64,000 bases of DNA from Malus domestica (Eukaryota; Streptophyta; Magnoliopsida; Rosales; Rosaceae): positions 1,810,501 through 1,874,500 of the forward strand of contig NC_091675.1 in NCBI RefSeq assembly GCF_042453785.1, given 5' to 3'. The position numbers and the translations under genes were made by a program. Below are positions 9,466 through 20,844 of this stretch, piece by piece. Below the pieces are notes generated by a model. That model was not told where the DNA came from. It was given only the letters and a program-made list of their open reading frames with translations, and ran no database searches. Every line of letters begins with the position of its first letter. The stretch's first letter is position 1.

Positions 9466-12400
9466 ACTCCGCCTATGTATCTTACATTGCCGGTCCCAAG
9501 CCCGGATAAAGGAGGAGGGGGAGGGCGTCAGGTAGTCGACAGCCGGCACTCCATGATCACGTCGAATCCTTATGAAAATGAATCCAGAACAAAATCGCGC
9601 TAAAGCTAGGGTGTCACCCGTAAGTGGCGCGCTGTGTGGCCCGAGCACAGTGATAAATGAGCAAGGGTCGCTGTATCTCCATCGGCACCCGGATGCAGTG
9701 TTAAATGAGCAAGGGGGCCATAGAAACTTCTTTTCGAACGACTCCACCCAAAGTTGTTTGGGAGCATATGCTCCTATCAACTTTACACGGGACACACAAA
9801 AGAAGTACTTTGATCTTATTAGACAGGGGAGGGTGAAGAAGCTAGGACAGAAGGGTAGAGTTCAAGAGAGCAAAATGCGTTTAGGAACGTGGAATATAGG
9901 AACCTTAACGGGAAAATCTATGGAAGTAGTGGAAGTTATGGTGAGGAGAAGGATAAATATTATGTGCCTACAAGAAACTAAGTGGGTTGGTAGTAAGGCA
10001 AAGGATCTAGAAAACTCAGGGTTTAAACTTTGGTATTCGGGCACAAATAGAACGAGAAACGGTGTTGGCATCATCGTGGACAAGACCTTGACACAAGATG
10101 TTGTAGATGTCAAGAGGGTAGGAGATAGAATCATGGCAATCAAGATTGTAATAGGACAAGAACTTATCAATGTGATTAGTGCGTACGCACCTCAAGTAGG
10201 GTTGGATACGAGTTCGAAGGAGAAATTTTGGGAAGACCTTGGAGACTTGGTGCAAGGAATTGCTCAGACGGAGAAGTTATTTATAGGAGGAGATTTAAAT
10301 GGACACGTGGGCAGAGAGACAGGCAACTATGGAGGTTTCCATGGTGGCCATGGTTTTGGGGAGAGAAACGAGGATGGGGAAGCTATCTTGGATTTTGCAA
10401 TGGCATATGATCTCTTCTTAGCCAACACCTTCTTTAAGAAGAGAGAAGAACATGTGATCACCTACAAGAGTGGGTCGTCAAAAACACAAATAGATTTTCT
10501 CCTAATGAGGAAAGGGGATCGTATAACTTGTAAGGATTGCAAAGTTATACCAGGAGAGAGCGTGGCTAATCAACATCGCTTGTTGGTGATGGATGTACAT
10601 ATCAAAAGAGTGAGACAAAAGAACAAGACTTGGAAGTGCCCAAGGACTAGATGGTGGAATCTAAAAGAAGAAAAACAAGCCATTTTCAAAGAGAAAGTAA
10701 TCACCCAGTGTGTGTGGGATAGAGAGAGGGAAGCTAGCCAAATGTGGGATTCCATGGCTAGTTGTATTCGAAAAGTAGCAAAAGAGGTATTAGGAGAGTC
10801 CAAAGGTTTTGCCCCATACCAAAAGGAATCTTGGTGGTGGAATGAGGAGGTACAAACAAAGGTGAAGGCTAAGAAGGAATGTTGTAAAGCCTTATACAAG
10901 GATAGGACCGATGAAAATAGTGAAAGGTATAGAAAAGCGAAGCAAGAAGCGAAGAAAGCTGTGAGAGAAGCTAAGTTAGCGGCTTATGACGATATGTATA
11001 AGCGACTAGATACCAAGGAAGGAGAGTTGGATATCTATAAATTAGCTAGAGCAAGGGAAAAGAAGACAAATGACCTAAACCAAGTGAGGTGCATCAAGGA
11101 TGAGGATGGAAAGGTTCTTGCTACAGAGAACGCAGTTAAAGACAGATGGAAAGGTTATTTTCATAATCTTTTCAATGAAGGACATGAAAGGAGTGCTTCT
11201 TTAGGGGAGTTGAGTAACTCAGAAGAGTGTAGAAACTACTCTTTTTATCGTAGAATCCGGAAGGAAGAAGTGGTTGTAGCTTTGAAGAAGATGAAGTATA
11301 GAAAAGCAGTAGGCCCAGACGATATACCAATCGAAGTGTGGAAAGTTTTGGGAGAGACAGGTATAACATGGCTCACTGACCTTTTCAATAGGATTTTGAA
11401 AACGAAGAAGATGCCAAATGAGTGGCGAACGAGCACTTTGGTGCCTATCTACAAGAATAAGGGCGACGTACAAAATTGCATGAACTATAGGGGTATTAAG
11501 CTAATGAGTCATACAATGAAGCTCTGGGAGAGAGTCATTGAGCATAGATTGAGGCAAGAGACACGGGTTTCGGACAACCAATTCGGGTTCATGCCAGGGC
11601 GCTCAACCATGGAGGCAATCTATCTCTTACGAAGATTGATGGAAAGATATAGAGATGGGAAAAAGGATTTACACATGGTCTTTATAGATTTGGAAAAAGC
11701 GTATGATAGGGTCCCAAGAGACATTCTTTGGAGGATATTAGAGAAGAAAGGAGTACGAGTAGCATATATCCAAGCTATAAAGGATATGTATGAAGGAGCA
11801 AAGACTGCCGTAAGAACTCATGAAGGACAAACCGAAAGCTTTCCCATAACTGTAGGATTACATCAAGGCTCATCCTTAAGTCCTTACCTTTTTGCGTTGG
11901 TAATGGATGAGTTAACAGGACATATTCAAGATGATATTCCTTGGTGTATGCTTTTCGCAGACGATATAGTGTTGATAGATGAAACTCAGGAAGGGGTAAA
12001 TGCAAAGCTTAACCTTTGGAGAGAAGTGTTGGAATCTAAAGGTCTTCGCCTAAGCCGATCAAAGACAGAATATATGGAGTGCAAGTTCAGTGCAAATGGA
12101 GGCCAAAACGAGTTAGGGGTGAGGATCGGAGATCAAGAAATACCAAAGAGCGACCGTTTTCGTTACCTATGATCTATCTTGCAAAAGAACGGAGAATTAG
12201 ATGGAGATCTCAACCATAGAATACAAGCTGGATGGATGAAGTGGAAGAGTGCATCCGGCGTGTTGTGTGACCGCCGTATGCCACTGAAGCTCAAGGGAAA
12301 ATTTTATAGGACGGCAATAAGGCCAGCGATGATGTATGGCACAGAATGTTGGGCGGTGAAGCATCAACACATACACAAAATGGGTGTAGCGGAGATGAGG

Positions 12401-12735
12401 ATGCTTCGTTGGATGTGTGGGCACACGAGAAAGGATAAGATTAAGAATGAGGATATCCGGGGTAAAGTAGGAGTAGCCGAAATTGAAGGCAAGATGAGAG
12501 AAAATCGGTTACGATGGTTTGGACATGTGCAACGAAGGCCTACTGACGCTCCGATTAGAAGATGCGACTATGGGACAGAGGTTCAGGGCCGAAGGGGTAG
12601 AGGAAGACCTAGGAAAACTTTGGAAGAGACTCTAAGAAAAGACTTAGAGTACTTGGATCTAACGAAGGACATGACACAGGACCGAGCACAATGGCGTTCT
12701 AAGATTCATATAGCCGATCCCACTCAGTGACTTGG
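9466..12735 (+). mobile_element. RTE-clade LINE, near full length
   Basis: The element starts directly after the left target duplication and carries one long reading frame. The GC-rich 5' leader (9466-9571) and the coding part are complete. The 3' untranslated tail breaks off just after the stop codon, where LTR-retroelement sequence begins. The frame and its tail organisation, seen in full at 16396-17024, are of RTE type: one ORF, short 3' UTR, TTG microsatellite end. It interrupts intron 3 of the IDD pseudogene. Confidence 0.9.
9572..12730 (+). CDS. RTE LINE polyprotein: endonuclease plus reverse transcriptase
   Basis: The frame is about 1052 codons and is interrupted by a single in-frame TGA at 12170-12172; the second copy at 16396-17024 has GGA there. 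The N-terminal APE-type endonuclease shows [39 protein letters not shown] and the IDFLLMR and HRLLVMDV blocks. The reverse transcriptase shows [38 protein letters not shown] and the catalytic FADD in [11 protein letters not shown]. The C-terminal part after the stop carries a cysteine/histidine-containing region ([17 protein letters not shown]) and ends IADPTQ. These proteins nick target DNA and copy their own RNA into it. With every catalytic motif present and one visible stop, the copy looks young. The stop leaves the catalytic domains intact but removes about 185 residues. Confidence 0.9.
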
Positions 12736-15700
12736 ATTTTTCAAGTCTCCAACCGAGAAGTTTTCCTCACTCGGGAAATTAAGGGGACACTACCCCAACC
12801 TACATGCTCTACTCAGAAAGCTTCAACATACAAGCTTCAACAAAAGAAAATTCAAAGAACTTAGCGAAGAAGGTTTTGGTGTATTTAACACAATACGTTG
12901 AAATGAAGGAAAACTTATTTATTGATATCCCCGATAAGCTACAAATATGTACATATACATGAGTCAAAATAAACAAACAAGAGGGAGCCTTCACAGGGGT
13001 TGCTTAGGAGAAGTCTCAGCAGTCGGTAGAGCCCCAGAAAGAGAAGGCACCGGAGGGGGATCATTCGGAGCCTCAGTACTGGACAGAACCCTAGAAGGAG
13101 GAGGCATCAGAGGTTGATCATTTGGAGCTTCATTACGCGGTACAGCCCCAGAAGACGAAGGCAATAAATGCCTTTGGAACAAACCCACAAATCTCTGATG
13201 ATCAAGTAAAACCTAACCATCAGTTTCCTTCATCTGGTCAAGCTTCCTCTTCATGTTTGTAGCATAGTCATGTGCGAGCCGGTGCAACTGTTTATTCTCA
13301 TGCTTGAGCCCTCTAATCTCCTGTTTGAGACTCATCACCTCAGCCGCCAATGATTCAACTTGGCGGGTTCGAGCAAATAGGCGTTGGGCCATATTAGACA
13401 CAGAACCTGCACACTGAACACTGAGAGCCAGCGAATCCTTAACAGCTAACTCATCAGACCGTTTGGAAAGTAGTCTGTTATCTTTGGGAGTGAGAAGGTT
13501 CCTGGCCACCACCGCAGCAGTCATATCATTCTTCATCACGGAATCCCCAACGGTAAGAGGACCAGTAGGGGAGACGAAGGATGGGCGCCATATGTTGTCT
13601 GGAGAAGGCGGGGCTGCCTCTTCAACAAGGTTCAAGTCAAAACGACGGTCGGAGGGGCCAGACATTTTCAAAGGTGTTGAAGAGAGAAGAGGTTGGACAA
13701 ATCAAGATCTTAGAAGTGCAAGAATGGAGCTTCTACTGGTGGAGATTCAAGTGTGCTTTGGAACTTAATGCCAGCCCCTATAAAAATCTGCACTCGACGG
13801 AGCTTCAGAAATCGAAGAGGCGTTTGCTTTCTCAAAAGCTGGGCTGCTTAGAGACCACGAGGGTTGATCTCAGAAATCGAAGAGGCGTTTGCTTTCTCAA
13901 AAGTTAGGCTGCTCAAAGACCACGAAGGCCGATCTCAGAAATCGAAGAGGCGCTCGCTTTCTCAAAAGCTGGGCTCCTCAGAGACCACGAGGGCCGATCT
14001 CAGAAATCGAAGATGCACCTACTTTTCCAGCCTTATCAGTACCTGTCACACGCACACTCAGCTTTGCGGAAATTATGGGCATTCTGTCGAAGACTTCTGA
14101 GGAAGTAGAAAACACATGAATCTTACTGTTCAATCACCCACTTCCCACACGCAACAATAGCTCATGGGTACCACAGATAACTTTGCCAAAGTTCTCTGCC
14201 AAAATTGAGCACGTAAAGCTTGCAGCTCCCACTACATCGCTCTGACCAAGAAAGGTAAAAGAATAGCAAAGAAACAGCACTAACAAAGTTTAGACCCATA
14301 AATTTTGAAGGTCTAGCTACCATATTAGTATCCACAAGGGTAAAGGAACAGTACCACTGCTGGATAATTGGAAAGTTCCTGTGTGTCAACCTCTGTGCTT
14401 CGTGGCAAGGTAGACTAGCAAACATGCCCAACCTTTACTCACACTCGAGAAAACACTACCAATAAGATTGCTTGCTCCAAAATCGAAGAGGCATCGTCCT
14501 CCGAATCTCGAGAGCCAGACTCCCAACATGACTACTTTCTCAAAAATCGAAGAGAGGGTAAAGGAACAGTACCATTGCTGGATAATTGGAAAATCCCTGT
14601 GTGTCAACCTCTGTGCTTCGTGGCAAGGTAGACTAGCAATCATGCCCAACCTTTACTCACATTCGAGAAAACACTCCCAACAAGATTGCTTGCTCCAAAA
14701 TCGAAGAGGCACCGCCCTCCGAATCTCGAAAGCCAGACTCCCAACATGATTACTTTCTCAAAAAGCGAAGTGACACTGCTCCCCGAATCTCGAGAGCCAG
14801 ACCCCCAGCATGATTGCTTTCTTAAAACTCGAAGATGCATCGTTCTCCGAATCAATCGAAGAGACGCTCGCTTTCTCAAAAGCTGGGCTGCTCAGAGACC
14901 ACGAGGGCCGATCTCAGAAATCGAAGAGACACCTACTTTTCTAGCCTTGTCAGCACCTGTCACACGCACACTCAGCTTTGCGGAAATTATGGGCATTCTG
15001 TCGAAGACCTCTCGAGAGCCAGATACCACAGACCACTTTTTCAAAGTGCTCTGACAGAGTTAAAACATGTGAAGCTGGCAGCTCCCACTACCGTGCTATG
15101 ACCAAGCAGGGTAAAGGAATAGCATTACTACTTGTTGTTAGGGAGACTCCTATATATGTCGACCTCCATCCCCAACGGACAGGCAGACCTGCAAAAATGC
15201 TCAACCCTTCCTCATATCTGAGAGGGCACTCCCAACGAAGCATTTCGAAATATTCAGCTTTCTTTCCCCCCGATAATACCTCTGCAAACAAGCTTTACTA
15301 GAGCAAGAATATCTCATATCATCAGGGTTAAAAGCAAGAGTATCCCATATCATGCTTTTTCCCTGTCTTTTCCTTTGGCCTTGTTTTTACCTGCAAGACA
15401 AGGAGAAAGAGAGCAATCAGTCAGCACTTGGAATCAAGCTTCCAGCCAGGAACTGACTGCCTGGAACCCCTTACCTGATTACTTACCTGGCATTGCTCTC
15501 GAGTACTCATCTTCAACATCTTATGTTTCCAGGGAAGATACCGCATCTGCTTGAGGAACAGATAGGGCAAGTGCGAAGGATACAAGGAAGCATGTGGAGA
15601 CAAGCGTAACAGCACACGTGCCGATACATCCATTACTCTGTCAAAAGCAAAAGTATCCCATATCAGCAGGGTCGAACGTACTCTAGATTTGATGGACTTG

Positions 15701-16395
15701 TTTTGACCCTCAAATTCTTCAGTCGGCTCTGGAGGAAACCAGAAAACCCTCCAGCTCAGTTCAAGAATAAGCCTGTGGAAAGTTACTTCTTCAAAAGCAA
15801 AAGTATCCCATATCATCTCTTCTCTTTTTTCTTCTCTTTATCCTTCATGCTGTTGCAAGATGGGGAGAAGGTGAACAATCAGCCGGAGCTCTGATTGCTT
15901 ACCTTGTCTGTCACCTCTTTCAGCAGATCCCCTAGCTCGGCGACTTGGGGGACTCCTACTATATGGTTTGTATCGCGCTTGACCAAGCCTGAAACTACAA
16001 GTAAGCTTCAAGTGAAATTGATACATTACCTTGTGCATCTCCACCAGTTAAAGATACCACCCCTGGATGGAGGAAGAGTACTTCCAGAGAAGATGCCACA
16101 TCTACCTATGAGACAGATAAGGCAAGTCAAGACGATACCACACTCCGATACTTAGAAGTTTCGTGATTACGAGATCATTCTCTCACAATATTTCCTAATG
16201 TCATTTGTACTAAATCATTCACTTGTACTCACTAAAGGAGAGCTTGAACCTATGTACTTGTGTAAACCCTTCACAATTAATGAGAACTCTTCTATTCCGT
16301 GGACGTAGCCAATCTGGGTGAACCACGTACATCTTGTGTTTGCTTTCCTATCTCTATTCATTTATATACTTATCCACACTAATGACCGGAGCAAT
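12736..16395. mobile_element. Fossil LTR retroelement fragment, Gypsy TAT-like, non-autonomous
   Basis: A broken relic of about 3.7 kb. No gag-pol proteins can be read. Visible parts are an antisense open frame with a predicted coiled coil (13213-13671, minus strand) of the type carried by TAT-lineage Rosaceae elements, a tandem array with a unit of about 63 bp (about 13800-14010), and a duplicated block of about 200 bp (14330-14470 and 14550-14690). The right end (about 16150-16395) has LTR-like character. No matching left LTR is visible, so it is truncated or rearranged. It lies between two RTE LINE pieces. Family assignment is from memory. Age: younger than the tandem duplication, since unit B lacks it. 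Confidence 0.6.
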
Positions 16396-17024
16396 CTAGC
16401 GAAGATCACAAAAAGTGACCGTTTTTGCTGCCTAGGATCTATCTTGCAAGAGAACGGAGAATTAGATGGAGATCTCAACCATAGAATACGAGCTGGATGG
16501 ATGAAGTGTAAGAGTGCATCCGGCGTGTTATGTGACCGTCGTAGGCCACTGAAGCTCAAGGGAAATTTTTATAGGACGACAATAAGGCCAACGATGTTGT
16601 ATGGCACCGAATGTTGGACGGTGAAGCATCAACACGTACACAAAATGGGTGTAGCGGAGATGAGGATGCTTCGTGGGAGGTGTGGGCACACGAGAAATGA
16701 TAAGATTGGGCATGAGGATATCCGAGGTAAAGTAGGAGTAGCCGAAATTGAAGGAAAGATGAGCGAAAATCGGTTCCGGTGATTTGGACATGGGCAAAGA
16801 AGGCCGACTGACGCTCCGGTTCGAAGATGTGACTACGGGACAGAAGTTCAGGGCCAAAGGGGTAGAGGAAGACCTAGGAAAACTTTGGAAGAGACTCTAA
16901 GAAAAGACTTAGAGTACTTGGATCTAACGGAGGACATGACACAAAACCGAGCGCAATGGCGTTCTAGGATTCATATAGCCGACCCCACTTAGTGGGAAAA
17001 GGCTTTGTTGTTGTTGTTGTTGTT
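16396..17024 (+). mobile_element. RTE LINE 3' fragment with TTG tail
   Basis: Repeats the last 600 bp of the LINE frame, equivalent to about 12133-12730 (GGATCTATCTTGCAAGAG, CGGTGAAGCATCAACAC), then the complete 3' end CCCACTTAGTGGGAAAAGG and a (TTG)n tail. It has its own substitutions, including a TGA in place of a tryptophan codon at about 16781. The end abuts the right target duplication at 17025. It overlaps in content with the left LINE piece, so the two are not simply the halves of one interrupted copy. Confidence 0.85.
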
Positions 17025-17042
17025 GTAGTTCTAAGTTTAGTA
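17025..17042. repeat. Right 18-bp target-site duplication
   Basis: Second copy of GTAGTTCTAAGTTTAGTA, directly after the TTG tail and followed by IDD intron 3 sequence shared with unit B. Confidence 0.9.
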
Positions 17043-17125
17043 TTGTAAGATGTGCAAAATTAATTACTTAGATACAGTAGAATTTTGTTGAAAGGTTTGG
17101 AACAATCATGTTACCTACCCGAGAC

Positions 17126-17625
17126 CAAGGTCTAAAATATCGATATGATCATCGAAATTTCCGTGTTTTTGGATTACCAATATTTCCAATATCATCGATA
17201 TTTTAGACCTTAATAGGAACTCTATGTGGTACTAAGTCACTCATATATCTTACCATGCAATGTATAAAGTGTAAAATATTGTACTAATTCATTATATATA
17301 AATGATTATGGTGTGTTTAAACTTATTTCATTAATTACTACATAATTTTTACACTCACAATGTTTGTCAGCTCGCTATTCAATCAACTTAAATTAGTTAA
17401 ATCCATCATGCAATGCATTTCCTTACAATTTTTTGTGATAAACTAATAGATAATTGACTAAATAAATATCCTGCAAAGTTTCAATAAAAATTTCCAAGTT
17501 TTTCTTACAATTTTCGTGTTTTTTATTCAATTTTTATCGATATCGATAATATCTCGATATTTCCATCAAAATTTTCGTATTTTTAGACTACCGATATTTC
17601 CGATATTATCGATATTTTAAACATT
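17126..17625. mobile_element. TIR MITE in IDD intron 3 (unit A only)
   Basis: About 0.5 kb absent from unit B, whose sequence runs CCTACCCGAGCCGCACTCC. The ends CAAGGTCTAAAATATCGAT and the complement of ATCGATATTTTAAACATTG are inverted repeats. Flanking CCCGAGACC and CCCAGACG suggest an imperfect 8-9 bp target duplication (hAT or Mutator type). The first 85 bp (17127-17211) are themselves a perfect 18-bp inverted repeat, so one end may be duplicated. Confidence 0.65.
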
Positions 17626-17742
17626 GCCCAGACGCACTCCCAAGCTTAGCATTTGACGCACGTTGGCGATGTGGCATGCTCATATTATTCATCATATCGT
17701 AACGATAAACCCACATTTATTGACCTTTTTAAATAGGGTTAC

Positions 17743-17822
17743 CTGAGCTCTGAATAGACAAGGCCGGAGACACGGTGTTCGACGGTGTGTGAGGCGGTGG
17801 AGGCGGCGACGCCACCACCCCA
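17743..17822 (-). pseudogene. IDD copy A, exon 3 stub at the duplication junction
   Basis: The minus strand keeps the exon 3 end (SPPPPPHT-type proline run, then TCAG|GTAACC donor) homologous to 28393-28475. It stops abruptly where PP2C leader sequence begins. The upstream part of exon 3 and the zinc-finger exons are missing. Confidence 0.88.
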
Positions 17823-17823
17823 G

Positions 17824-18206
17824 AAGCAATCAGATATATCTCCAGAAATTACGAAAACCCAGTGGCTAACTAACATGTTTCTTATCAGGCAAACTTGTGT
17901 TAGGCCAGTTTGCTCGGCAAGCCTACCCCCGGTAGTTTAGAACACAAATCGTATAGCAAAATTCAAATTCAATTTCCTAAAAGTAGACAAAAATTCATAC
18001 TTAAAATAATGAAAAGGTAGCTGAAATCAAAGAAATAGAAATCTCATGGAGCTTAGCGGCGATCGGAACCGAATCCAGAAAAAGCAAGAAGTAAAACCTT
18101 AATTTCTCCAACTCCCAGAACTCGGCGATCGCCTCCAACGGTTAGAAAAGTAGAGTCCCAGAAAATTCTAAATGCACGGGGTTTTATGGTCGGTTTTTTG
18201 GATTTG
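17824..18206 (-). promoter_or_regulatory. Duplicated PP2C leader and promoter segment (unit B)
   Basis: Copy of about 939-1330. It contains the non-coding first exon but no PP2C coding exon. The leader donor AAGCTAG|GTGAG of unit A reads AAGCTCCATGAG here, so the GT is lost. The segment points (minus strand) into the truncated IDD copy A. Confidence 0.75.
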
Positions 18207-18388
18207 GATTCTTTTCGAGGCAACTGGTTAGGTTTCTTCTAATATGTTTTTGTGTATCTTTGAATTTTTATCTAACGGTTACAATTATTATAACTTTTAG
18301 ATAGCTTTCTATTTGTAACCGTTGGATAAAAATTCAACGGTCTACAAACACCGGTCAAAGGATCTGACCAGTTGCCTCGGAGAGGATC
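18207..18388. mobile_element. Short TIR MITE (unit B only)
   Basis: The ends GGATTCTTTTCGAGGCAACT and ...AGTTGCCTCGGAGAGGATC are inverted repeats. The core has facing copies of a TAACGGTTACAATTATTATA / TTTGTAACCGTTGGATAAA palindrome. Unit A has an empty site (TTATGGTAGGGTATTTTCAC). A related element is at 51490-51680. Confidence 0.7.
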
Positions 18389-18467
18389 TTTTTTCACTTC
18401 AGATTGAGCGTTGAATTTACTGACTATTTAACCACTAGTCGTACTGATATTTACGGAACACTACAGG

Positions 18468-19912
18468 CAGTGGTGGATTCAGGATTTTAACTTAGGGTGG
18501 TCCCAATATAAAAGCTTCAAAAAAAAAATGAAGAAAATATCATTGAACAAATAAATGGCAAACTACAATTTTCATTCATAATCTTTGTGCTAAATAAGCT
18601 AGAAATACTAAACTTGTCCACGATGGGATCACATACTTTGAAAACGTGTTATGATAGTTTTATTGTCAATACAAAAAAAAAAACATCTTTAGCTCTAAAA
18701 GGCTCCATTAAAATATATGCTATTCGGACCTCATCTCGAATATTTGGAGGATAATCCTTCATTTGAATTCTCTTTCCGGGGTCTCTCTCAAGATTATCCT
18801 AATAAACTTTTAACTCATTTTGTTGTGGGGTGTAATTACCCCCAATTGGATCAGACCTATTTGGAATTGGAGGGGAACTATCCAAGTTTGGAGATGAACT
18901 ATTTGGAATATGATTGTCTGAACTAATCGATGATGATTTTCGCTTGTAATATCGTTCCATACTTTTAATTTCTACACATATCAATTAATTAAAAAATCTA
19001 TGTCAATTGATGAAACTAAAAATATGTATGAACTAAAAACCCCTAACTGTAACACAATCTTCAACAAAAGAAACCCTATAACACAATCCAAGTAATATCA
19101 GAAAATCCTAACGAATCAACAATAAATATGTATGAACTAACACTAAAATAGATATGAAAAAAATCATTTGCAAGATTCACTGTTCGGCCCCTTTGTTTTT
19201 AATTAGTGTTCTTTTAAAAAAATTACCTAAAAGTCTAAAACTAAAAATCCTAACAAATTAACAATAAATATGTATCAACTAACACTAAAAATAAGTTAGA
19301 ACTAACACTAAATTAGAAATCTTACAGAAATGTTTGGTGGTAAACACACGTACATTCGAGACGGAAGTTGAACAGGGAGCAGAGAGCAGAAATTGCTATG
19401 GAGGGCATGAATGTTCATTTTGTTTCAAGGTCTGAGTCTAAATAAAATCATCGACAAAATCACAATCTGAATACCAATATATTGAAAACAAAGCAAATCA
19501 CAACGTTGGGGTTACTTGGGTAGCGTGAGGATTCCTCCTGTTTGAAAACTTATAGACAATTTGCTATTATTGGTGAAGTAAAGTTGATTGAAAGCACTAT
19601 TCTATAAAAGATGGTGAGTCTGACTTTTCTATAAACAATAAAAGATGGTGACTGGCGAGTGCTCTATCACGTGAAGGTGAGGAGTTTTTAAATTTTTTTA
19701 ATAACTTGGCTCAAAATGACCTCGTTTTGGCCAAGTTATTTAAAAAAAAAATGACTTTCTTCTTCCTCCTTCCGTTTTGCACAGCTTGCAGCAGCCATGG
19801 CTGCTGTTCTTCTGCCCAGATTTGAATGGTCCTTGAAGATCCTCACAGCCGTTTGTCCTAGCTTTCGGGTGGTCCTGGGACCACCCTGGTCCCTTAATAG
19901 ATCCGCCTCTGA
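18468..19912. mobile_element. Non-autonomous hAT element (unit B only)
   Basis: The ends CAGTGGTGGATT and GATCCGCCTCTG form a short terminal inverted repeat of the CAGNGGCGGA type. They are flanked by a perfect 8-bp target duplication, ACTACAGG (18460-18467 and 19913-19920). Unit A has the single ACTACAGG in uninterrupted context (about 1405). At 1445 bp it encodes no transposase that I can see; a 69-codon open frame inside resembles nothing. Inserted after the tandem duplication. Confidence 0.88.
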
Positions 19913-19920
19913 CTACAGGT

Positions 19921-20690
19921 AGTTTATGATCCGTGATGACGGCGGTTTGGTAATTGCGATGACAGCTGAAGAACCATATCGGACCGGTACGTGAAGACTT
20001 TTAGCTGAAGTTTTTAGACTCTTTACCGTATTTTCATAAATTTTTTTTTCAATATAATAGGAGGATAAGCTAGTGGGGCGTTGTGAATATACTTCTATGT
20101 TTTGAGAAATTATATAAAAAAAACCCCGGATTTTACTCTCATCACAAAAAATCCTCAACCATAATCATATTTTATATTTTAACTAGGTTTTCTATCGTAA
20201 AAGTTTTCCTGAAATTCTACTCTGCTTCACTTTGGTTAATTCTAACATTGACCAATATCGTTACTGAACTTTACTATGCATATCGATTTTATCTATATCA
20301 TAAAAATTCATTAAATTTTCTTTTTAGGTATTGATGTGAGCGTAACCACACTAATAGGGTCGCATCTTTTTCCATAATTTTGATTAGGTCATAGTGAAAA
20401 AATTTGGGAAGAAAATAAACCATATTGACCATACACGTGTACCATGATAGACATGAAGTGGAAGGTTCGTTTTCTACTGTTCAAAAAAGTGGAAGATGAT
20501 CAAAAGTGAAAAGCTGGGAGTAGAGTAGGATGCTGCTTACAATTAGAATAAATTAGTAGATTTTGAGGTGACGTAATACCATCCAAAAGCTTAGGAGGGC
20601 ACTTTTGTCATTTCATATGCGATTTGATTAGATGTGTAATCACATGGTTATACTTGAACAATTATATTCCTCTCTATTTGTTTAATCATT
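19921..20690. other. Spacer, unit B counterpart of about 1413-2160
   Basis: Non-coding, and diverged from unit A by scattered substitutions and small indels. Several short open frames are not conserved in the A copy and are not genes. Confidence 0.5.
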
Positions 20691-20697
20691 ACGTTTA

Positions 20698-20844
20698 GAG
20701 ATGTGATATTCATACACCCTATTTTACTTCTCACACACTTTTTTAATTTTCGGCATTTCGATCGGATAAATCGAAGAAGATCAACGAACATAAATTATCA
20801 AAGGTGTGTGAGAAGTAAAATGAGGTGTGTGGATAGCACACCTC
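20698..20844. mobile_element. MITE with GAGRTGTG ends (unit B only)
   Basis: The left end GAGATGTGATATTCATACAC and right end GGATAGCACACCTC are inverted repeats, with matching subterminal TTTTACTTCTCACACAC / GTGTGTGAGAAGTAAAA. TTA occurs on both sides, although TTACG is an alternative reading of the target duplication. Unit A has an empty site in its 150-bp repeat. A relative is at 31143-31292. Confidence 0.65.

Larger units (their letters stand above)
939..17822. repeat. Tandem segmental duplication, unit A (about 16.9 kb)
   Basis: This unit runs from the PP2C leader through P450 copy A to a truncated IDD gene. It aligns in order and orientation with 17824-28475. At the junction, IDD exon 3 sequence (ending GCCACCACCCCA) abuts the PP2C leader sequence AAGCAATCAGATATATCTCC. 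The intact counterparts are at 28464-28475 and 939-958. Unit A is longer than B because of the Helitron (2784-4055), the LINE/LTR composite (9466-17024) and MITEs. Orientation is head-to-tail. Confidence 0.92.

Noticed and set aside
13800-14010. Regularly spaced repeats reminiscent of a CRISPR array
   Set aside because: Adjacent direct repeats of about 63 bp without distinct spacers, inside a plant LTR fossil; no cas genes.
18717-18926. 69-codon frame inside the hAT element
   Set aside because: No similarity to hAT transposase or dimerisation motifs that I can see; likely chance.
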